Below are positions 32,093-43,580 of a DNA stretch of 51,962 bases, piece by piece (the stretch's first letter is position 1; each line of letters begins with the position of its first letter). The DNA comes from Syntrophomonadaceae bacterium (GTDB lineage Bacteria; Bacillota; Dethiobacteria; DTU022), in NCBI GenBank assembly GCA_007121075.1, contig SKMK01000055.1, positions 1-51,962 on the forward strand, given 5' to 3'. A model generated the notes under the pieces. It was not told the DNA's origin. It saw only the letters and a list, made by a program, of their open reading frames with translations, and did not search any database. A program made the position numbers and the translations under genes.

Positions 32093-34726
32093 TCAAGACT
32101 TGCCTGCTGCTTTAAGCTGGTCGCGGACTAAATTCTCCACAGAATCAAGTGCGGACGGAAGGGCGGCTGCATCTTTACCTCCGGCCTGGGCCAGTTCCGG
32201 TTTACCGCCGCCGCCACCGCCTACCTGGCGGGCAACTTCCTTCAATAGCTGATCGGCCCTCAAGCCCCGGCTGACAAGGTCGGGTGTTGCCGAACCAACC
32301 AGGATTACTTTCCCGTCGCTGATGGCGCCCAAAACTACCACCACCGAAGGAAGGTGGTTCTTGACTTCATCCATAACCATACGCAGCGACTCCTGGTTAT
32401 CGGTGTTAACCCTGGCACTGAGCACATTTATGCCCTCGACCTTCTTTGCTTCAGAAAGCAAGGTTTTCACTTCACTGACGGCAAGGCGCTGTTTCATTTC
32501 CTGGTTTGCTTTTTGGAGGGCTTTGTGTTCAACCACGTATTCTTCAAATTTCTGTTCAAGCCGGCTTTCCAACGTATTTAGCGATCCGGCAATCTTTTCA
32601 ATCAAACGATCCTGCTCCACCGTCTGCCGGTAAGCGATCAAACCGGCAATCGCTTCGATCCGGCGTAATCCTGAACCGATGCTTTCTTCAGACACTATTT
32701 TAAAGAGGCCGATTTCACCACTCGCCGAAACATGGGTACCGCCGCAAAGTTCCCTGGTATAATCACCGGCCGAAACCATCCGCACCGAATCTTCTTCATA
32801 TTTTTCAGTAAATATTGCCGTTGCACCCAGCTGCTCCGCTTCTTCGAGCGTGGTTACTTCAGCCCGGACGGGTACGTTGGCTAAAACCATTTTGTTAACC
32901 TCTTCTTCCACAGCCTGTAGCTCATCGGCAGTGAGGGCGGAAAAATGATTAAAATCAAATCGCAACCGATCCGGAGCAACCAGGGAACCGGCCTGGTTGA
33001 CGTGTGCGCCAAGGGCGCTGCGCAGGGCCCGGTTCAGGAGATGAGTCGAAGTGTGGCTGCGGCAGATTCCCTGTCTGCGGCCGCCGTCCACCCTTGCCGT
33101 CACCTTTTCCTCTGCAGACATACATCCTTCTTCCACTACACCCTGGTGGATGATCTGGCCCCAGGGAGAAAACACCGTGTTTTCCACCTTGAACCGCCCG
33201 TTGGGGCCTTCGATATATCCGGTGTCTCCGATCTGGCCTCCAGCTTCAGCATAAAACGGGGTGTAATCGAGTAAAACTTCTGCTTTCTGATCTTTTTTCA
33301 ATTCCGTCCAGGGATCCCCATCAACCAGGGCCAGGATCAAGTTGGCCGACTGTTCAAGAGTTTCGTATCCGGTAAATATCGTTGTTAAATTCTCAACCGC
33401 CCGGTACCTGGCGGCACTTTCTTCGCCGGTGCTTGTCCTGGACGCAGCCCTGGCCCGGGCCTGCTGTTCTTTTAAGTTCAGGTCGAACCCTTCCCGGTCG
33501 ACATTTATACCTTTTTCTTCCAGTATTTCTTCGGTTAGATCAAGGGGAAAACCGTATGTGTCATAAAGCTTGAAAGCTTGATCACCGGACAGGGCATTAT
33601 CGCCTTTTTCCCGCAGATCTTCAATGTAATCTTCCAGGATATCCATACCCTGGGTCAGGGTTTCCTGGAAACGCTGTTCTTCAAGCCTGATAATCTGGCG
33701 GATGTATTCTTCACGTTCTTTTAATTCCGGATAAGTCGGGCCCATAATATCGGCAATCAGGGGCACCGCGTCGGTAATAAAGTTGCCTTCCATGCCCAGC
33801 AGCTTTCCAAAACGGACCGCCCGCCGCAGGAGGCGTCTCAAGACATAGCCCCGGCCCTCGTTGGAGGGGGTTACACCGTCGCCGATCATAAAAGTGATCC
33901 CCCGGCTGTGTTCGGTTACGATCCGCAGGGGGACTTCCTGATCCCGGCGTGAACTATCGGCCAGGTTTAAGAAATGGTCATAGACCGGCTTAACCATATC
34001 AATATCATAGATCGAGTAAACACCCTGCAGAGCCATGGCCAGCCTTTCCAGCCCGGCCCCGGTGTCGATATTTTTCTGTTTCAGTTCAACCAGCTCTCCT
34101 GAGGCCTCCCGGCTAAACTGGGTAAAAACCAGGTTCCAAATTTCCAGGTAGCGGTCACAATCACAGCCCACGGCACAGTCGGGCTGATCGCAACCGGCTT
34201 CTTCTCCCATGTCATAATAAATTTCTGAGCATGGGCCGCAGGGGCCGAGGCCGATTTCCCAAAAGTTATCCTCTTTGCCCATACGCTTAATCCTGTCGGC
34301 CGGTACGCCGATCTTCTCATTCCATATCTTAAAAGCTTCCTCATCTTCATAGTAAATACTGACCCAGAGGCGGTCTTCAGGCAGGCGGTAACCGTTTAAA
34401 ACCAGGTCCCAGGCCCAGGCAATTGCCTCTTCTTTGAAGTAATCACCAAATGAAAAGTTGCCGAGCATCTCAAAGAAAGTGGCATGGCGTCCCGTATGGC
34501 CCACGCGGTCGATATCGGGGGTACGCACGCACTTCTGACAGGTAGCCACCCTGGGGTGAGGCGGTTTCTTTTCCCCGGTAAAAAAAGGCTTTAGCGGAGC
34601 CATCCCAGCACCAATTAGTAGCAGGCTCGGATCGCTCTGAGGTATAAGTGAAAAACTGGGCATAACCAGGTGATCTTTAGAGCTGAAATAATCTAAAAAT
34701 AATTCGCGTATCGTGCTGGACTGCAT
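32093..34726 (-). CDS. alaS: Alanine-tRNA ligase
   Basis: An 877-residue alanyl-tRNA synthetase of full length. The catalytic domain opens with [19 protein letters not shown] and includes [16 protein letters not shown]; the editing domain carries the zinc motif [12 protein letters not shown] and [10 protein letters not shown]; the C-terminal DHHA1 region ends with the Gly-rich loop [15 protein letters not shown]. The ATG follows GGGAGG. No T-box leader is visible in the 90 bases upstream. Confidence 0.98.
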   Translation of the reverse strand: MQSSTIRELFLDYFSSKDHLVMPSFSLIPQSDPSLLLIGAGMAPLKPFFTGEKKPPHPRVATCQKCVRTPDIDRVGHTGRHATFFEMLGNFSFGDYFKEEAIAWAWDLVLNGYRLPEDRLWVSIYYEDEEAFKIWNEKIGVPADRIKRMGKEDNFWEIGLGPCGPCSEIYYDMGEEAGCDQPDCAVGCDCDRYLEIWNLVFTQFSREASGELVELKQKNIDTGAGLERLAMALQGVYSIYDIDMVKPVYDHFLNLADSSRRDQEVPLRIVTEHSRGITFMIGDGVTPSNEGRGYVLRRLLRRAVRFGKLLGMEGNFITDAVPLIADIMGPTYPELKEREEYIRQIIRLEEQRFQETLTQGMDILEDYIEDLREKGDNALSGDQAFKLYDTYGFPLDLTEEILEEKGINVDREGFDLNLKEQQARARAASRTSTGEESAARYRAVENLTTIFTGYETLEQSANLILALVDGDPWTELKKDQKAEVLLDYTPFYAEAGGQIGDTGYIEGPNGRFKVENTVFSPWGQIIHQGVVEEGCMSAEEKVTARVDGGRRQGICRSHTSTHLLNRALRSALGAHVNQAGSLVAPDRLRFDFNHFSALTADELQAVEEEVNKMVLANVPVRAEVTTLEEAEQLGATAIFTEKYEEDSVRMVSAGDYTRELCGGTHVSASGEIGLFKIVSEESIGSGLRRIEAIAGLIAYRQTVEQDRLIEKIAGSLNTLESRLEQKFEEYVVEHKALQKANQEMKQRLAVSEVKTLLSEAKKVEGINVLSARVNTDNQESLRMVMDEVKNHLPSVVVVLGAISDGKVILVGSATPDLVSRGLRADQLLKEVARQVGGGGGGKPELAQAGGKDAAALPSALDSVENLVRDQLKAAGKS

Positions 34727-34827
34727 CCTTTAACCTCCCTTGTGAATTAAGGCAATTATATCTTTTTTAAAGAAGCACTGTCAACAAAGATGGGCCAGTT
34801 GGGGCTCTACAGCAGGCCAGAATTCTT

Positions 34828-35451
34828 TCACAGCCTGGTCCAATTTCCCCGTCCCCGGCAAACAGACTCGAAACCTTCAGTCAAGTTTTGCCCCAGCCTG
34901 GAAGGCACCTTAACTTTAAGGGTCACCGAGTTTGTATATTCGGCGCTTCTTATTTTCCCTTCCAGGCTTTCAATCAGCCTGTTCAACTGCCCCAGGTCTT
35001 CATAACTCAGTTCAAGCATAAAATAATCCGCGGGCTCTCTCCTTTTCAGGCTTGCTTCTTCCAGGCTCAGGCGGGCGCAATCCCGGTAGGCCCTGGTCAA
35101 TCCACCGATGCCGAGTTTGGTCCCACCAAAATACCGGGTTGCGATTACCACAGCATCTGATACGTTATTACCCTGCAGGACCTGCAGCATGGGCGCCCCG
35201 GCTGAACCGGCCGGTTCTCCATCATCGGAAGAACGCTCGACCAGGCCGCTGCCCGCTCCTATCCGAAAAGCGTAAGCATGATGGGTGGCATCGGGAAATT
35301 CCTGCTTCAGTTCGGAAAGAAATCTCCGGCAGACTTCTTCGGTAGCAGAGGCCGCCAGGGTTCCGATAAACCGGGAACCCTGAACCGTAAAGCGGCAGCG
35401 GGTTGTGCCGGCTGGGGCCTTATAAAAGCTTTCTTCTGAATAATTGTCCAT
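34828..35451 (-). CDS. YigZ/IMPACT family protein
   Basis: A 207-residue IMPACT (UPF0029) family protein. ATHHAYAFRIG, SSDDGEPAGSAGAPML and VVIATRYFGGTKLGIGGL are the family blocks of the N-terminal domain; the C-terminal DUF1949-like domain follows. The ATG has GAGGTG upstream. Likely a translation-associated factor; the exact role is not established. Confidence 0.93.
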   Translation of the reverse strand: MDNYSEESFYKAPAGTTRCRFTVQGSRFIGTLAASATEEVCRRFLSELKQEFPDATHHAYAFRIGAGSGLVERSSDDGEPAGSAGAPMLQVLQGNNVSDAVVIATRYFGGTKLGIGGLTRAYRDCARLSLEEASLKRREPADYFMLELSYEDLGQLNRLIESLEGKIRSAEYTNSVTLKVKVPSRLGQNLTEGFESVCRGRGNWTRL

Positions 35452-35577
35452 TACTGCACCTCTTCAGCAGTTCCGGGCATTTTTTGCCAAAAGCATAGCG
35501 CCCTGCTCTATGTAAAATACCTGGTGTACAACAACAAACCGCTTGCATAATATAGATGCTGATTACCGGGTTTAATC

Positions 35578-36945
35578 CTAATTTTTGTGTTTGTTCTTGG
35601 TGGACTGTTTTTTGTTCCCGGTTTCCTTCCGGGCGGTTTTCAAATGATCAAGGTGCTCTTTAATTCTTTTTTCGCGGCCCTGTTCTGTGGGCCGGTAAAA
35701 TTGTCTGCCGGACAGGCCCGGGGGCAGGTAATCCTGCTCCACGTAATGGTTGGGATAGTGGTGCGGGTAGCGGTAATTCTGGCCATGTCCCAGGCGTTCA
35801 GCTCCCCGGTAACTGCTGTCTTTCAGGTGGTGGGGCACCGGCTGGCTTTCTTCTTCTTCGACCAGCTGCATAGCTTCATTTATGGCCAGGTAAGATGCGT
35901 TGCTTTTCGGGGCGCCGGCCAGGTAGGCAGCTGCCTGGGCCAGGGGTATCTTGCCCTCGGGCAAGCCGATCATCTGAACAGCCTGGGCCGCAGAAACGGC
36001 CATGGTAAGGGCATATGGATCGGCATTGCCGATATCTTCTGATGCGCTGATGATCAGGCGCCGGGCAATAAAAAGCGGGTCTTCTCCACCTTTGATCATC
36101 CGGGCCATCCAGTAGAGGGCGGCATCCGGATCGGAGCCGCGGATTGATTTAATCAGGGCTGAAGCCATATCATAGTGGTTGTCACCCTGGCGGTCATAAG
36201 AAAGCAGTCTTTTTTGCATAGCTTCGGAAACAGCTTCTAATGTAACCTTACTAAATCCTTCTTTTTCTTCAGAGGAAATAACCGCCATTTCCAGGGCATT
36301 GAGAGCTACCCTGCCATCGCCGTTGGCTTTGTCGGCCAGGTACTCCAGGGCTTCGGAATCAATATTGATCGTATACTTGCCTAAACCCTTATCTTTATCT
36401 TCCAGGGCTTGCCGGAGCAGGCCGGCAATATCTTCCCGGTGCAAGGGTTCAAAAACAAAAAGCCTGGTCCTGGACAGCAGTGGCCCGGTAAGATAGAAAA
36501 AAGGGTTTTCTGTAGTGGCCCCGATAAAGATAATTGTCCCCTGCTCGATAGCGGCTAGGAGGGCATCCTGCTGGGCCTTGTTGAAACGGTGGATCTCATC
36601 GATAAACAATATGGTGCGCCGGTTATATAATGACCAGCTTTCCCGGGCCTGTTCAATCACTTCCCGCACGTCTTTTACTCCCGAGGCAACGGCGTTAAGC
36701 TGGGTGAAATCAGCCTTGCTCCTGGCCGCTATTATCCTGGCCAGGCTTGTTTTACCTGTCCCGGGGGGGCCGTAAAAGATCAATGACACCAGCTTGTCGG
36801 CAGTTATTATGGTGTGCAGAGGCTTGCCTTTTTCCAGGATCTTCCTCTGTCCGGCAAACTGGTCCAGGGTCTCTGGTCGCATCCTCCGGGCCAGCGGCCC
36901 TTCTTCCTTAATTTTATTTTCCAGTCCCAGGCTGATTAAATCCAT
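35578..36945 (-). CDS. rarA: Replication-associated recombination protein A (RarA/MgsA)
   Basis: A 455-residue AAA+ clamp-loader-like ATPase acting at stalled forks. [17 protein letters not shown] opens the protein; Walker A is [14 protein letters not shown], Walker [18 protein letters not shown], sensor [11 protein letters not shown]; the C-terminal MgsA domain has [13 protein letters not shown] and [14 protein letters not shown]. The ATG at 36943-36945 follows AGGTGG; the longer start has no support. A Lys-rich C-terminal tail ends the protein. Confidence 0.95.
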   Translation of the reverse strand: MDLISLGLENKIKEEGPLARRMRPETLDQFAGQRKILEKGKPLHTIITADKLVSLIFYGPPGTGKTSLARIIAARSKADFTQLNAVASGVKDVREVIEQARESWSLYNRRTILFIDEIHRFNKAQQDALLAAIEQGTIIFIGATTENPFFYLTGPLLSRTRLFVFEPLHREDIAGLLRQALEDKDKGLGKYTINIDSEALEYLADKANGDGRVALNALEMAVISSEEKEGFSKVTLEAVSEAMQKRLLSYDRQGDNHYDMASALIKSIRGSDPDAALYWMARMIKGGEDPLFIARRLIISASEDIGNADPYALTMAVSAAQAVQMIGLPEGKIPLAQAAAYLAGAPKSNASYLAINEAMQLVEEEESQPVPHHLKDSSYRGAERLGHGQNYRYPHHYPNHYVEQDYLPPGLSGRQFYRPTEQGREKRIKEHLDHLKTARKETGNKKQSTKNKHKN

Positions 36946-36976
36946 TTTTAACCCACCTGCTTCCAAAATAGGATTT

Positions 36977-37025
36977 AAACAAAGCACTCCTTCCCTGCAC
37001 CGGGCCGGTGCAGGGAAGGAGTGCT
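36977..37025 (-). terminator. Terminator with 21-bp perfect stem after yajC
   Basis: Bases 36983-37003 are the exact reverse complement of 37005-37025 around a single central base. On the minus strand the stem is followed by TTTGTTTAAA. It ends the ruvC-to-yajC transcription unit and separates it from rarA. Confidence 0.9.
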
Positions 37026-37054
37026 GCTTTAACTAAGATCATTAGGCATAATAA

Positions 37055-37329
37055 TTATCCTTCGTCGTCAGTAAGGACCCTGTCCACGGCTGCGCGGGAA
37101 AATTTCAAGTTGACATTTTCCCCTACTTTCAATGAAATGAAATTTTCATCTATTTCTTTAATTACTCCGTGGATACCGCCGATAGTAACCACCCGGTCGC
37201 CTTTTTTAAGGCTACTGATCATTTCTTTGCGCCTTTTTTGCTGTTGCTGCTGGGGCCGGATCAGCAGAAAGTAAAAAACGACAAATAACAGGACCAATGG
37301 TATAAATGGGCCAATAGCTTCCAAATCCA

Positions 37330-37330
<1 letters not shown>
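37055..37330 (-). CDS. yajC: Preprotein translocase subunit YajC
   Basis: A 91-residue YajC protein: an N-terminal membrane helix (about 6-24, FIPLVLLFVVFYFLLIRP) then QQQQQKRRKEMISSLKKGDRVVTIGGI, the family signature. It is the accessory subunit of the SecDF complex. GTG start behind GGAGG. It directly follows tgt, the usual order. Confidence 0.96.
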
Positions 37331-38478
<1,148 letters not shown>

Positions 38479-38554
38479 TTATCTTAACAGGAACCGGGAG
38501 TCAATTATCCCGGACAGCTTTTGCCGGCCCTGATTCACTCCGGCTGTTAACAGT

Positions 38555-39586
38555 TTAGATGATGAGCATGCAATCACCGAAGCTGTAAAATCGATATTTT
38601 TTCTCCACGGCCTCACGGTATGCCTTTATCACTGCTTCATAACCGCCGAAGGCGCTGATCAGCATTAACAGGGTCGAACGGGGCAGGTGAAAGTTGGTCA
38701 TCATGGCCCCAACCAGGCGGAATGTAAATCCTGGGTAAATATATAAGTCGGTCCAGCCTTCCTGTTCGTTTAGCAGTCCGTCTTCGGCGGCCACGGTTTC
38801 CAGGACGCGGCAAACTGTGGTCCCGACAGCGATAACCCGCCTGCCCTCCCGCCGGGCTTTGTTTATTGTTTCGGCAGTTTCCCCGTCAATCCTGTAGAAT
38901 TCCGCATGCATTTTATGATCGCGAATATCTTCCGTATTAACAGGCTGAAAAGTGCCCGGTCCGATATGGAGGGTTATAAAGGTGGTCTCCACTCCCTTTT
39001 CCTCCAGGGCCCTGAAAACCCGGTCGGTAAAATGAAAACCTGCTGTCGGGGCGGCTGCCGAGCCTTCTTTTTCAGCATAAATTGTCTGGTACTGTTCAGG
39101 ATAATCAACGTCTCTCTTAATATATGGAGGCAGGGGGACTTTGCCCAGCTCCGGCAGTAGTTCCTCAATCGGCCGGGGAGCGGAAAAGCTAATCAGGCGC
39201 AGCTCATTTTGAGCATACTCTTCAACCAGGGCCTCGACCCCCCGATCGAAAACAACCCGGGTCCCCGGCTTTAACTTCTTGCCCGGCTTAACCATAGCCG
39301 TCCATTTTTCATTGTCCTGCTTGTGCAAAAGCAGGATCTCCGCAGAAGCTTCTTTTCCGGCAATCCGGCCGATCAAACGGGCTGGTATAACCTTGGTATC
39401 ATTAAAAACCAGCAGATCCCCCTGCTGCAAATACTCAGGGAGCTGGTAAAAGATGCTGTGCTCAATACTTTCTTCGGCGCGGTTTAAAACCAGCATCCTG
39501 GACCGGTCTCTTATTTCCAGCGGTTTCTGGGCAATCAGCTCTTCAGGAAGATGATATTCAAAATCACTTAATCGACATTTTTCCAA
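38555..39586 (-). CDS. queA: S-adenosylmethionine:tRNA ribosyltransferase-isomerase
   Basis: A 343-residue QueA, which makes epoxyqueuosine in tRNA. DFEYHLPEELIAQKPLEIRDRSRMLVL is the family opening, with LLVFNDTKVIPARL, AAPTAGFHFTDRVF, HIGPGTFQPV and LVGAMMTNFHLPRSTLLMLISAF further on. Of the two adjacent TTG codons, the second (39584-39586) is better spaced from AGGTG. Part of the ruv-queA-tgt operon. Confidence 0.97.
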   Translation of the reverse strand: MEKCRLSDFEYHLPEELIAQKPLEIRDRSRMLVLNRAEESIEHSIFYQLPEYLQQGDLLVFNDTKVIPARLIGRIAGKEASAEILLLHKQDNEKWTAMVKPGKKLKPGTRVVFDRGVEALVEEYAQNELRLISFSAPRPIEELLPELGKVPLPPYIKRDVDYPEQYQTIYAEKEGSAAAPTAGFHFTDRVFRALEEKGVETTFITLHIGPGTFQPVNTEDIRDHKMHAEFYRIDGETAETINKARREGRRVIAVGTTVCRVLETVAAEDGLLNEQEGWTDLYIYPGFTFRLVGAMMTNFHLPRSTLLMLISAFGGYEAVIKAYREAVEKKYRFYSFGDCMLII

Positions 39587-39643
39587 CAAGACACCTACTT
39601 TTCATTTTGGAAAAGACTAATCCGGGGCCGTACTGATTGTGTT

Positions 39644-39862
39644 TTATCTTCTGAACAGGTTGACCAGCAGGGTTAAAACAATGCTGATAATAATCATGGT
39701 AGCCAGGGGCAAGTAAAAGGTAATGTTTTCTCTCTGAATAAATATATCACCGGGCAGGCGGCCCAGACCCAACCGGCCAAAAACAAGAAACAGCAGGCCG
39801 ATAAAAGCAATCAACCCCCCGCCTATGAGCAGCAACCTTCCAAATGCCTCCAGATTGGGCAT
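39644..39862 (-). CDS. DUF2905 family membrane protein
   Basis: A 72-residue protein with two membrane helices and the conserved middle FGRLGLGRLPGDIFIQREN, the DUF2905 signature. GGAGGG precedes the ATG. It lies between ruvB and queA as in many Firmicutes. Function unknown. Confidence 0.92.
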   Translation of the reverse strand: MPNLEAFGRLLLIGGGLIAFIGLLFLVFGRLGLGRLPGDIFIQRENITFYLPLATMIIISIVLTLLVNLFRR

Positions 39863-39879
39863 TTTTCACCCTCCTCTAT

Positions 39880-40902
39880 TTACCACAGCTTCTGCTGGGG
39901 ATCTTCCTTCTGAGGCAGGCCCAGGTACGTGTATGTTTCACCGGTTACCATGCGGCCCCTGGCCGTTCTCTTGAGCAAACCCAGCTGCATTAAATAGGGT
40001 TCGTAAACATCTTCCAGGGTCTCCGGCTCTTCGCTGATACAGGCTGCCAGGGTTTCAAGCCCGACCGGGCCGCCGTCAAATTTTTCCACCAGGGCCAGCA
40101 GCAGGCGGCGGTCAATCTCATCCAGTCCTTTTTGATCAAGCTGTAGCATCTGCAGTGCTTCCCTGGCCACAGCGGCGGTGATAACATTATCAGCTTTAAC
40201 CTGGGCATAATCACGCACCCGCTTTAAAAGGCGGTTGGCCACCCGCGGTGTACCCCTGGAAGCCCGGGCAATAATAGTTCCTCCCTCTTTTTCAGCCTTC
40301 ATATTAAGAATACCAGCCGAGCGTAAGATAATTCGCTCCAGCTCTTCGGGCGTGTAAAATTCCAGGCGATCGATAACTCCAAACCGGTCCCGCAGGGGCG
40401 AAGTAAGAAGTCCGGCCCGGACGGTGGCCCCGATCATGGTAAACGGGGGTAGATCCAGACGCAGGGAACGGGCGCCGGGCCCCTTACCAATAATAATATC
40501 AAGGGCATTGTCTTCCATGGCCGGGTACAGGATCTCCTCTACAGAACGGTTCAAGCGGTGGATTTCGTCGATAAAAAGCACATCGCCGTGGCCCAGGTTG
40601 GTTAATAGCGCTGCCAGATCCCCCGGCCGTTCTATGGCCGGCCCTGAAGTAATCCTGATATTTACCCCCAGTTCCCAGGCAATAATATGGGCAAGGGTGG
40701 TCTTGCCCAGTCCAGGCGGCCCGTAAAGCAGGACATGATCCAGGGCTTCGCATCTTTCCTGGGCAGCCCTGACATAAATGGCCAGCTTTTCTTTTATTTT
40801 TTCCTGTCCCACGTATTCCTCAAAAGTCCTGGGCCTGAGGCCAACTTCAATTTGAGGATCATCTTCAGTCTGGCGCTGGGCGGACACAATCCGTTCTTCC
40901 AT
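39880..40902 (-). CDS. ruvB: Holliday junction branch migration ATPase RuvB
   Basis: A 340-residue Ruv[20 protein letters not shown] at the start, Walker [15 protein letters not shown], Walker [10 protein letters not shown], sensor [20 protein letters not shown], and a C-terminal winged helix with [22 protein letters not shown] precedes the ATG. Follows ruvA and ruvC in one operon. Confidence 0.98.
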   Translation of the reverse strand: MEERIVSAQRQTEDDPQIEVGLRPRTFEEYVGQEKIKEKLAIYVRAAQERCEALDHVLLYGPPGLGKTTLAHIIAWELGVNIRITSGPAIERPGDLAALLTNLGHGDVLFIDEIHRLNRSVEEILYPAMEDNALDIIIGKGPGARSLRLDLPPFTMIGATVRAGLLTSPLRDRFGVIDRLEFYTPEELERIILRSAGILNMKAEKEGGTIIARASRGTPRVANRLLKRVRDYAQVKADNVITAAVAREALQMLQLDQKGLDEIDRRLLLALVEKFDGGPVGLETLAACISEEPETLEDVYEPYLMQLGLLKRTARGRMVTGETYTYLGLPQKEDPQQKLW

Positions 40903-40928
40903 CCTTTTCTCCTTTCAACGAAAGTGCC

Positions 40929-41537
40929 TTAATTGGTGGCCATACTTTTCAGGGCCAGCTTCAGCAGTTCTTCTCTCGAAGCATCCCTGTTCTGGTTAAC
41001 AACCCGGTTAACAGCCGCCGCTGCTTCAGTGCCCGAGTAGCCAAGGGCACATAAAGCCTCTGTTATATCATCAATTACCGAATACCCGGTGGAGGCGGCC
41101 GGCCCGGCGGCTGTTTCCTCCGCCGACATTACTTTAGGCAGTTTTTCTTTAAGCTCAAAAACCAGGCGCTGAGCAGCCTTGCGCCCAACTCCATGGGCCC
41201 GGCACAGCTGAGCAATATTTTCCTCCAATACGGCTACATAAAGCTCTGAAACAGAGAAAATGGCCAGGAGGGATAGAGCCAACCTGGGCCCAAACCCGCC
41301 TACTGTGAGCATCAGGTTAAAAAGTTTACGCTCTTCCGCCCCCTGGAAACCGTAAATATATATTTCTTCGTCTTTGATCATAACCCTGGTATAAACGGTC
41401 ACTTCCTGACCCACATGGGATTTCAATTCATTATTTTCAGCCGGGGGCATATCTATGGAATAACCGATCCCGCCGATATCCAGGACAGCTTTCCCGGGAG
41501 TTACCGCCACGAGGCAACCGGTTAAATAGTCGATCAC
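40929..41537 (-). CDS. ruvA: Holliday junction branch migration protein RuvA
   Basis: A 202-residue RuvA: an N-terminal OB fold (MIDYLTGCLVAVTPGKAVLDIGGIGY), a double HhH region (LMLTVGGFGPRLALSLL, HGVGRKAAQRLVFELKEKL) and the flexible linker to a C-terminal domain that regulates RuvB (EALCALGYSGTEAAAAV). GTG start overlapping the ruvC stop region with AGGAGG upstream. The HhH phrase VGGFGPRLA is a small variant of the usual VxGVGPK. Confidence 0.97.
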   Translation of the reverse strand: MIDYLTGCLVAVTPGKAVLDIGGIGYSIDMPPAENNELKSHVGQEVTVYTRVMIKDEEIYIYGFQGAEERKLFNLMLTVGGFGPRLALSLLAIFSVSELYVAVLEENIAQLCRAHGVGRKAAQRLVFELKEKLPKVMSAEETAAGPAASTGYSVIDDITEALCALGYSGTEAAAAVNRVVNQNRDASREELLKLALKSMATN

Positions 41538-42038
41538 TTAAGGCCTACCTCCTTTTAACGCTTCCTGGAAGCGGCGGTTTTGCAGGTGGCAGAGGGCCAC
41601 AGCCATGGCATCCGCTTCGTCGTCGACAACCGGAGGCCGGGGTAATTTCAGAAGCATCTGGACCATTTTCTGAACCTGCATTTTTTCCGCCTTGCCGTAG
41701 CCGGCAACGGCCTGCTTTACCTGCAGGGGGGTGTATTCAAAAAGCTCGATGTTGCACCTGGCGGCAACAAGAATGATTACCCCCCGCGCTTCACCGACCT
41801 GGAAAGCTGTTCGCACGTTTTTGCTAAAAAACAGCTTCTCCACAGCCAAAGCCTGCGGCGAATAGCCTGCTATCAGTTCAAAAATGAAATCATGGATTTC
41901 CTGCAACCTGGAAGCTGAGTCTTGATCCTTCCCGGTCCGGACACATCCGGAATTTAGGCAGAGGTAATCACTACCGTTTTCTTCAATCACCCCGTATCCG
42001 GTTATTGCCACCCCGGGATCAATTCCGATTACCCGCAT
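41538..42038 (-). CDS. ruvC: Crossover junction endodeoxyribonuclease RuvC
   Basis: A 166-residue RuvC Holliday junction resolvase. Metal-binding acidic residues lie in VIGIDPGVAITGYGV, ALAVEKLFFSKNV and in VVDDEADAMAVALCH. The ATG at 42036-42038 has AGGTG at good spacing; the start seven codons upstream does not. First of the ruvCAB set. Confidence 0.98.
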   Translation of the reverse strand: MRVIGIDPGVAITGYGVIEENGSDYLCLNSGCVRTGKDQDSASRLQEIHDFIFELIAGYSPQALAVEKLFFSKNVRTAFQVGEARGVIILVAARCNIELFEYTPLQVKQAVAGYGKAEKMQVQKMVQMLLKLPRPPVVDDEADAMAVALCHLQNRRFQEALKGGRP

Positions 42039-42101
42039 TGATTCACCTGTGCCTTCCATATTGATCCGGTTAGTTCAGGCTGCACGTCCGGTGCATCCCC
42101 T

Positions 42102-42857
42102 TTATAGTTTCAGTAAAAGCTCATCGGGAATATCAAAATTGGCATAGACATTCTGGACGTCGTCATGATCGTCAAGGGCTTCCATCAGCTTGAGGATACG
42201 ATCTGCCGCTTCCGGATCGGTAACTTCGATCGTATTGTTCGGCAGCATCGTTACTTCCGATGAAGCTATGGGTATGCCTTGTTCCTGCAGGTGGTTTTTG
42301 ACTGCTTCGAAATTTTCCAGCGAGGTGGTGATACTGAAGGTTCCATCATCTTCGAGGTCTATATCTTCAGCCCCGGCTTCGAGAGCCACCATTAGCAGGT
42401 CATCTTCATCCATTTCCAGTTCGTTCTGATTTACCGTCAGGTAACCTTTTCGGTTGAACATCCATGACACACAGCCTGATTCACCAAGGCTCCCCCCAAA
42501 ACGGGAAAAAATATGCCTGATTTCAGCCACTGTCCGGTTGCGGTTGTCGGTCATCGCTTCCAGCAGGATCGCTACTCCCCCTACGGCATAACCTTCATAG
42601 CTGGCATGTTCATAGTTTGATCCTTCCAGGTTTCCGGCTCCTCGCTGGATAGCCCGCTGAATGTTATCATTGGGCATATTATTTTCCTTTGCTTTTTGGA
42701 CTGCCAGCCTGAGAGCAAAGTTGGTGTCGAGGTCGTCTCCACCCTCCCGGGCCGCAACGGTAATTTCCCGGGCCAGTTTGGTAAATATTTTTCCTTTTTT
42801 GGCATCGGCCCGGGCTTTACGGTGTTTTGTGTTTGCCCATTTTGAATGACCGGCCAA
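42102..42857 (-). CDS. YebC/PmpR family regulatory protein
   Basis: A 251-residue YebC-family protein. [21 protein letters not shown] opens it, then [24 protein letters not shown] and a C-terminal [14 protein letters not shown] at 42855-42857 has GGAGGG six bases upstream and gives the standard length; the longest ORF adds two residues. YebC proteins are linked to transcription control and to relief of ribosome stalling. Directly upstream of ruvC as usual. Confidence 0.96.
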   Translation of the reverse strand: MAGHSKWANTKHRKARADAKKGKIFTKLAREITVAAREGGDDLDTNFALRLAVQKAKENNMPNDNIQRAIQRGAGNLEGSNYEHASYEGYAVGGVAILLEAMTDNRNRTVAEIRHIFSRFGGSLGESGCVSWMFNRKGYLTVNQNELEMDEDDLLMVALEAGAEDIDLEDDGTFSITTSLENFEAVKNHLQEQGIPIASSEVTMLPNNTIEVTDPEAADRILKLMEALDDHDDVQNVYANFDIPDELLLKL

Positions 42858-42981
42858 TAGCAACCCTCCTTCATTATTTTACAAGATATTTTACAAAGTT
42901 AGTCTATCTTGCTCCAGTTATCCTGAAAAAGCCCATGATCTTTTCTATTTGCCTATAGTTAAAGTCACCGTTCCCTAAAAC

Positions 42982-43458
42982 CTAATTAAAAATATGGCGC
43001 CGTTTTTCCAAAAATAGTAACAGAGGCAGGCCGAAGCCGTAACAGGCCACTACCTGGCCAACACCAACCCAGGTTGCAGTCAGGTAAAAAGGCATTTCCA
43101 GCACTACGGACAGGATTTTGCCTACTATCAGTGCGTTAATAATCACCGGGGGCAGGGGTACCAGGTACTTGTTCTCTATCTTTGTAACCAGGTGGGCCGA
43201 AATTAAAGTAGCCAGGCTGCCAAACACTATGTCGAGCATCCCATACCCGCCAAAAATATTGGCAATCATAGCACCGACAAATAAACCCGGAACTGCCGCC
43301 CCGGTAAAGTAAGGCAGAACCATCAGCATTTCCGAAACCCGAACCTGGATCACGCCGTAGCTGATCGGGGCAAACAAGAGAGTTAAAACAACATAGATTG
43401 CGCCAATCATGGCCGCCCTGACCCAGTAATTGAGGCGATCCGCGTTTTTTTCAACCAT
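42982..43458 (-). CDS. queT: QueT family queuosine-precursor ECF transporter S component
   Basis: A 158-residue membrane protein with five or six helices, matching QueT: AAMIGAIYVVLTLLFAPISYGVIQVRVSE and FVGAMIANIFGGYGMLDIVFGS are typical. It should take up preQ1 or a related base as the substrate-binding subunit of an ECF transporter. The ATG at 43456-43458 is eight bases after AAGGA; another ATG two codons earlier is too close. That AAGGA is the tail of the preQ1 riboswitch. Confidence 0.92.
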   Translation of the reverse strand: MVEKNADRLNYWVRAAMIGAIYVVLTLLFAPISYGVIQVRVSEMLMVLPYFTGAAVPGLFVGAMIANIFGGYGMLDIVFGSLATLISAHLVTKIENKYLVPLPPVIINALIVGKILSVVLEMPFYLTATWVGVGQVVACYGFGLPLLLFLEKRRHIFN

Positions 43459-43466
43459 TACCATTG

Positions 43467-43507
43467 TCCTTGTTTTTTTATTAAGCAGGGTGGCTGCGAC
43501 CTGCTTT
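43467..43507 (-). promoter_or_regulatory. PreQ1-I riboswitch upstream of queT
   Basis: Minus strand AAGCAGG, loop TCGCAGCCAC, CCTGCTT, then AATAAAAAAACAAGGA. This closely follows the known class I preQ1 aptamer of the Thermoanaerobacter tengcongensis type (GGUCGCAG, CCC, A-rich tail, ACAAGG). The tail overlaps the Shine-Dalgarno, so ligand should block translation. It fits the neighbouring transporter, tgt and queA. Confidence 0.93.
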
Positions 43508-43580
43508 TACTATTATAATTTGATCTTATTAAAAATGAAAGATATGACTGCAAAAAAAGGCCAGCTGGAGCTGTTTCAGC

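Noticed and set aside
34727-34827. A T-box leader for alaS.
   Set aside because: The gap to the next gene is only about 100 bases and contains no T-box core sequence or terminator hairpin.
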